A DNA stretch of 64,000 nucleotides, taken from contig NZ_JACSEU010000001.1 of the NCBI RefSeq assembly GCF_014334335.1, positions 930,001 to 994,000 on the forward strand. Reading direction: 5' to 3'. Source of the stretch: Treponema sp. Marseille-Q3903 (GTDB taxonomy: Bacteria; Spirochaetota; Spirochaetia; Treponematales; Treponemataceae). Every line of letters starts with the position of its first letter. The first letter of the stretch is position 1. Shown one piece after another: positions 59,821 through 64,000 of the stretch. Under the pieces are notes generated by a model that saw only the letters and a program-made list of their open reading frames with translations, made no database searches and was not told the DNA's origin. Both the position numbers and the translations under genes were made by a program.

Positions 59821-60651
59821 ATGGCTGAATGCTCACATGATTGCGGTACATGCGGTGAAACGTGCGAAAAAAAAGATTTCCAAGTTAGTTTGCATAAAGG
59901 TAGCTCCGTTAAAAAAGTTATCGGAATTCTCAGCGGCAAGGGAGGAGTTGGCAAATCTCTTGTGACAAGTCTTCTTGCAAGCAAAGTAAATAAAGATGGA
60001 TTTAGATCGGCAATCCTCGACGCTGATATAACCGGTCCTTCAATCCCTGAAAGTTTTGGGGTAGGCGAAGTTCGTGCAGAATCGGTAGAAGGTCAGGAAG
60101 CGTTAAAACCTGTAGTTACAGATTCCGGTATCCAGCTTATGTCTATGAATTTCTTGCTTCAGAATGAAACAGATCCTGTTATATGGCGTGGACCTGTCAT
60201 TGCAGGTGCGGTAAAGCAGTTCTGGACAGATGTAATCTGGCACGATGTAGATTTTATGTTTGTTGATATGCCTCCGGGAACAGGAGACGTTCCTCTTACA
60301 GTATTTCAGTCGCTGCCTGTAGACGGAATCATAGTAGTTTCATCTCCACAGCAGCTTGTCCGCGTCATTGTAGAAAAAGCTGTAAACATGGCAAACATGA
60401 TGAATATTCCAATTCTCGGAATTGTAGAAAACATGAGTTATGTGAAATGCCCTGAATGCGGCAAAGAAATCACAGTGTTTGGAAAAAGCAATATCGATGA
60501 AGTTGCAAAAAATTTCAATATTCCGGTCCTTGCGCGCATTCCAATGGAAGAATCAACAAGCCGCGCTGTCGATGCAGGAGATATTGAAAGCCTTGATATT
60601 CCTGAACTTGAAGTCGCCGCCGCTAAAATTGAATCGCTTTTACAAAAATAA
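59821..60651 (+). CDS. mrp: Mrp/NBP35-type iron-sulfur carrier ATPase
   Basis: A 276-residue P-loop protein that carries Fe-S clusters to apoproteins. The N-terminus has a cysteine-rich segment (CSHDCGTCGETCEKK) like NBP35. The deviant Walker A SGKGGVGKS lies near 38-46, LDADITGPSIPE near 66, and VDMPPGTGDVPLT near 157. A CPECGK motif (CxxC) near residue 214 binds the bridging cluster. GGGAG is placed before the ATG. The promoter for the next gene is inside its last codons. Confidence 0.93.
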   Translation: MAECSHDCGTCGETCEKKDFQVSLHKGSSVKKVIGILSGKGGVGKSLVTSLLASKVNKDGFRSAILDADITGPSIPESFGVGEVRAESVEGQEALKPVVTDSGIQLMSMNFLLQNETDPVIWRGPVIAGAVKQFWTDVIWHDVDFMFVDMPPGTGDVPLTVFQSLPVDGIIVVSSPQQLVRVIVEKAVNMANMMNIPILGIVENMSYVKCPECGKEITVFGKSNIDEVAKNFNIPVLARIPMEESTSRAVDAGDIESLDIPELEVAAAKIESLLQK

Positions 60652-60667
60652 AAATATAGTATATAAT
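60639..60667 (+). promoter_or_regulatory. Promoter of the TrpR-like gene (leaderless type)
   Basis: TTTACA (60639-60644), a 17-bp spacer and TATAAT (60662-60667) end seven nucleotides before the GTG at 60675, at the expected transcription start. Confidence 0.7.
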
Positions 60668-60674
60668 TGTTTCT

Positions 60675-61001
60675 GTGGATAAAAACGAAAAAGAAACATC
60701 GGAAAACAAAATATACGCTTCGTATATAGAAGAAACGATTCGTGAATTGTGCCATCTTTTGAAGGTTGCAGACGATGAAGAATTTACGTACCAATTTTTT
60801 GTTAATCTCTTTACTAAACCGGAATTAAAAGATTTTGCAAACAGATGGCTTTTAGTTAAAGAGATTGACAAGGGCACCACTCAGCGTGACATCGCAAAAA
60901 AGTTCAATATGTCGCTGTGCAAAATCACGCGTGGTTCCAAAATCTTGCACGACGGCGACAGTGCATTTAGAAAAATGCTCGAAATGCTCAAAAATAGCTA
61001 A
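60675..61001 (+). CDS. TrpR/YerC-family regulator
   Basis: A 108-residue helical protein started by GTG. It matches the YerC/YecD branch of the Trp repressor superfamily: LFTKPELKDFANRWLLVKEIDKGTTQRDIAKKFNMSLCKITRGSKIL contains the helix-turn-helix (TQRDIAKKFNMSLCKITRGS, about residues 67-86), and ANRWLLVKEI is the shared dimer segment. In this branch the ligand and target genes are mostly unknown. No trp genes are nearby. Its transcript probably has no leader. Confidence 0.88.
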   Translation: MDKNEKETSENKIYASYIEETIRELCHLLKVADDEEFTYQFFVNLFTKPELKDFANRWLLVKEIDKGTTQRDIAKKFNMSLCKITRGSKILHDGDSAFRKMLEMLKNS

Positions 61002-61065
61002 ATTACTATGTGCTTTCTCCGATAAGTAAATATAGAATTGGACAACTATATTTTGTGGGGAAAAC

Positions 61066-63819
61066 ATGAATAAAATATCAACACTTTTAATATTAACCCT
61101 TATTTTTTTATTGGGCAGTTGTGCCTCGTCTCAAAAGAAGAAAACTCCGCAGGAGTTGTTGCGCGAAGGGAATATTGCAGCGGCTAAAAACGAATTTGTT
61201 ACACCTTCAGATATCAACGCTGTAGATGAAGATGGAAATACTGTTTTGCATCTTGCCGCAAAGATTGATAATCCTGACTTGATCACTTACTTTATTTTGA
61301 AAGGTGCGGATCCTGAAATAAAAAATAATAAAGGCGACACGCCGCTTCACGTTGCTGTAAAAAATTATTGTTTAAAATCAGCTTCTGCACTTGCCGCAGT
61401 TAGCGACACTCTTTTTTCTCGCGATGCTGATGGTATGACAGCGCTCGATTTAGGGCTTCAATCTGATGATGAATATTACGATATTTTTATAACGACAAAA
61501 GCCGGCGAAGTGCGCGATTTAAATGGTCAGACAATCGTGCATTATTTTGTAAAAGCAAAAAATCTCAAAGGGATTGTTCAGTGCATTAAAAAAGGAATTC
61601 CGATTTCTGTAAAAGATGATAGCGGAAAAACTCCGCTCGATGTTGCGTTTCAGAATATCGATGATGAAGAATCTGTTGAAATTGCGGCTGAGCTTATCAT
61701 GGGCGGTGCAGAGCAAGTCGATACGGAATTCTCATACTTTCAAGATGCAATCAGCGTCAGAAACGTAAATATGCGTTTTGACGATAGTCAGACACCCCTT
61801 CATATCGCTGCGATTTACGGCCACAATGCGATTGCAAAGTACCTTCTTGTAAACAATGCCGACACAAGCGTTCAAGACAGTTCTGGAGCAACTCCGCTTC
61901 ATGAAGCTGTTCGCTACGGAAATATTGAAATTGTAAAATCGCTTTTGAACGCCGGCGCAGATGTAAATGCAAAAGACAATATAGGGAAGACTCCTGTAAT
62001 GCTGATTATTCCGCGTGATAAAATCGAAGACATTTACGAACTGCTCGTAAAGTATCGTGCAAATCTTCTTCAAAAAGATATGTTCGGCGATACTGTTTTG
62101 CACACAGCTACAATGCTAAACGTAGGTCTAAAGACATTGGAATTCCTTGTAAAAAATGGAGCTGATGTAAATGCCCGCAATAAAGAAGGCGTTACGCCGC
62201 TTGCAATTGCTGTTCAAAAAGGCGACATAGTTTCTGTAAAATATCTTACGATGAACAAAGCCGATATCCACACGCAGGATACTCACGCAAATACTCCTCT
62301 TTCAATGGCTCTCGCAGGCTCAGACGAGATGCTTGAAGCTGTTGTCGTAAGCTCAAACGTAGTTTCTCAAGATTCCGATGGAAATACACCTCTTCACATA
62401 GCTTTGATGACAGATGCTCCTCTTTCGAAAATTAAATACATCGTAAGCCTTGCGACAGATGTGAACGAACGAAACAGAGACGGTAATTCAGCCCTTTTTC
62501 TGGCTGTTATGAAAAATCGACAAAAAGTAGGTGAGATTCTTCTAGCTAAAAATGCCGATATTTTTTCAACAAACACAAATAACAATTCTCCGTTGCGAAT
62601 TGCGCTTAAATACGGCGGAACAATCCAAAACTGGCTTATCACTTCGCAGACAATTTCTTCTAAAGACGGAAGCGGAAATTCAGTTCTTCACTATGCAGCG
62701 GAATGGAAATATGCAAACGCAATCAAGAGCCTTGTCACAAAAGGCGCAGATATCAATGCAAAAAATGCAAATGGAGAAACTCCGTTATTCAATGCGGCAA
62801 AGACAAACGATCCTACCATAATTCAAGTTGTGGTAGACTGCGGCGCAAATATCAACGCTCGCGATAATCTTGGAAGTACGCCTCTTCATACTGCTGTGCG
62901 ATGGGACGCTTTGGAATCTGTTTCAAAACTTTTGTTGCTCGGAATAAATATCAATGCACAAAATACAGCTGGTAAGTCGGCACTTGCAGAAGCAGTTATC
63001 GCTGGAAAATATGAAATAGCAAAAAATCTGCTTGAAAGCGATGCAGACCCGAATATATGCGATTCGACAGGTGTGACAATTTTGATGGACGCAATTCGCG
63101 GTAATAATGTAGATGATGTGGCACTTTTGCTTGAGTACGGGGCAAATCCTAATGTTCAGGAAATCAACGGACGCAATTCTTACCATGAAGCCGCATATTC
63201 AGGAAACAAAGATATAATCAAATTGATTCGAGATGCCGGCGGCGATCCACTTTCGAGAGATAAACAAGGCAATACTCCGTTCTCGATTGTCTTAAATAAA
63301 AATATAGATATCATCAAAGAAGTTCTTGGAACAAAATATACGATTACAGACAGCGACGGCAACACACCTGTTCACATTGTCGTGCGGAACAAAATGTCAG
63401 GAAATCTTTTAAGGTTTTTGATATCGACAGGTTATCCGATAGATACAAGAAACTCATCAGGATATACTCCGTTATCTTATGCAATCGAGATGAACGATGT
63501 AAAAACGGCTGAGATTCTCCTTGAACATGGCGCAAATCCGTTCCAGATGATAGATAGAAAAGGTAAAAATGGAGTTTCAATCGCTCTCGAACAAGAAGAC
63601 AAAAATATGATTGCAAATATTGTAAAATATGCGGGCAGCATGACTGATGTAAAAGGCAACACGATTTTGCACTACGCAGCAAAAACTTGCTCTGAATCAA
63701 TGGTGCGAAATTTGATTTCGTATGGAATAGATAAAACAGTCAGCAACGTTTCTGGAGATACTGCATACACAATCGCAGTGAGATGGAAAAGACCTGAAAT
63801 TGCTGCATTGTTGAAATAG
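61066..63819 (+). CDS. Ankyrin-repeat lipoprotein
   Basis: A 917-residue protein with a signal ending LLGSCASS (lipobox, Cys about 19) and an almost continuous chain of about 25 ankyrin repeats from residue 45 to the end (DGNTVLHLAAKIDNPDL, GATPLHEAVRYGNIEIVKSLL, LGSTPLHTAVRWDALESVSKLL, GNTILHYAAKTCSESMVRNLI). It is probably tethered to a membrane and faces the periplasm or the outside. The repeats make a long solenoid for protein binding; the partner is unknown. GTGGGG precedes the ATG. A rhodanese-like lipoprotein starts 8 bp after it and may share the transcript. Confidence 0.9.
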   Translation: MNKISTLLILTLIFLLGSCASSQKKKTPQELLREGNIAAAKNEFVTPSDINAVDEDGNTVLHLAAKIDNPDLITYFILKGADPEIKNNKGDTPLHVAVKNYCLKSASALAAVSDTLFSRDADGMTALDLGLQSDDEYYDIFITTKAGEVRDLNGQTIVHYFVKAKNLKGIVQCIKKGIPISVKDDSGKTPLDVAFQNIDDEESVEIAAELIMGGAEQVDTEFSYFQDAISVRNVNMRFDDSQTPLHIAAIYGHNAIAKYLLVNNADTSVQDSSGATPLHEAVRYGNIEIVKSLLNAGADVNAKDNIGKTPVMLIIPRDKIEDIYELLVKYRANLLQKDMFGDTVLHTATMLNVGLKTLEFLVKNGADVNARNKEGVTPLAIAVQKGDIVSVKYLTMNKADIHTQDTHANTPLSMALAGSDEMLEAVVVSSNVVSQDSDGNTPLHIALMTDAPLSKIKYIVSLATDVNERNRDGNSALFLAVMKNRQKVGEILLAKNADIFSTNTNNNSPLRIALKYGGTIQNWLITSQTISSKDGSGNSVLHYAAEWKYANAIKSLVTKGADINAKNANGETPLFNAAKTNDPTIIQVVVDCGANINARDNLGSTPLHTAVRWDALESVSKLLLLGININAQNTAGKSALAEAVIAGKYEIAKNLLESDADPNICDSTGVTILMDAIRGNNVDDVALLLEYGANPNVQEINGRNSYHEAAYSGNKDIIKLIRDAGGDPLSRDKQGNTPFSIVLNKNIDIIKEVLGTKYTITDSDGNTPVHIVVRNKMSGNLLRFLISTGYPIDTRNSSGYTPLSYAIEMNDVKTAEILLEHGANPFQMIDRKGKNGVSIALEQEDKNMIANIVKYAGSMTDVKGNTILHYAAKTCSESMVRNLISYGIDKTVSNVSGDTAYTIAVRWKRPEIAALLK

Positions 63820-63827
63820 AGGAAAAT

Positions 63828-64000
63828 ATGAAAAAATACTATATTGCACTTATAGTTTTATTGATGGCTATAATACCTTGTTGTGCAAAATCTTCAAAAA
63901 AGGATGCGTTTGTAATGACTTTTAGATCTGTTTCGATGGCTGAAGGTTTAAAACTTATGTCTCAAGATAATGATTATGTTTTGCTCGATGTAAGACGCCC
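63828..64000 (+). CDS. Rhodanese-like domain lipoprotein, 5' part
   Basis: The ATG at 63828 follows GAGGAAA; the frame is open to the right edge. The 57 visible residues have a lipoprotein signal (MKKYYIALIVLLMAIIPCCA) and the start of a rhodanese fold (SMAEGLKLMSQDNDYVLLDV, then RRP). The Cys active site lies beyond the window. It is likely the second gene of the ankyrin operon. Confidence 0.75.
   Translation, partial: MKKYYIALIVLLMAIIPCCAKSSKKDAFVMTFRSVSMAEGLKLMSQDNDYVLLDVRR

Overview
The window looks like chromosomal DNA of a Treponema-type spirochaete. The evidence is AT-rich coding sequence, a periplasmic flagellar collar protein (FlcA type), many Sec-exported proteins with loose spirochaetal lipoboxes, several large proteins I know only as spirochaete-type hypotheticals, a TrpR-like YerC protein and anaerobic mixed-acid metabolism (pflB/pflA). 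The species cannot be fixed by eye. I see no rRNA, tRNA, CRISPR array, transposase or integrase. One gene is cut at each edge (ispH on the left, a rhodanese-like lipoprotein on the right).

Layout. 1-4.1 kb: housekeeping genes ispH (partial), ndk, gpsA and ffh; the start of ffh is preceded by two extra 201-bp copies of its own 5' end. 4.2-12.6 kb: envelope and motility genes (CBM48 protein, FlcA, polyprenol-kinase-like protein, membrane protein, DUF2259 protein, lamin-tail lipoprotein). 12.7-24 kb: U32 peptidase-like protein, ssb, a 631-aa spirochaetal protein, a PadR/HAAS/DUF4097 stress-type operon with a repeat upstream, hisC, a phosphoesterase, a formylglycine-enzyme-like protein and corA. 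24.2-39.7 kb: one continuous plus-strand array of a reduced type II secretion system (gspD, E, F, G and several unassigned membrane or lipoproteins) followed without a visible terminator by a clostripain-type C11 peptidase and a 2084-aa Sec-exported RHS protein with a cysteine-peptidase-like tip. This is the most distinctive part of the window. 39.8-47.3 kb: CobW GTPase, pyridoxamine kinase, a DUF2804/656-aa operon, a beta-CASP metallo-hydrolase and a small outer-membrane protein. 47.4-56.5 kb: pflB with a coupled leader peptide, a copper operon (csoR, copA with a C-terminal CopZ-like domain), an RluA synthase, pflA and gatB. 56.6-64 kb: an EAL phosphodiesterase, a YczE/YitT membrane protein, Mrp, a TrpR-like regulator, an ankyrin lipoprotein and the start of a rhodanese-like lipoprotein.

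How the parts work together. The secretion array suggests a dedicated export route: Sec carries the RHS protein and C11 peptidase to the periplasm, and the GspDEFG machine could move the RHS protein through the outer membrane. This is inferred from gene order, signal peptides and domains. CsoR and CopA form a self-contained copper response. PflB and PflA are enzyme and activase, separated by the copper genes. Several genes have a good -10 box 6-9 nt before the start codon and no Shine-Dalgarno, so leaderless or near-leaderless translation seems common here. Three promoters (11566 lipoprotein, ssb, gspD) share a TTTTGTCAAAA element.
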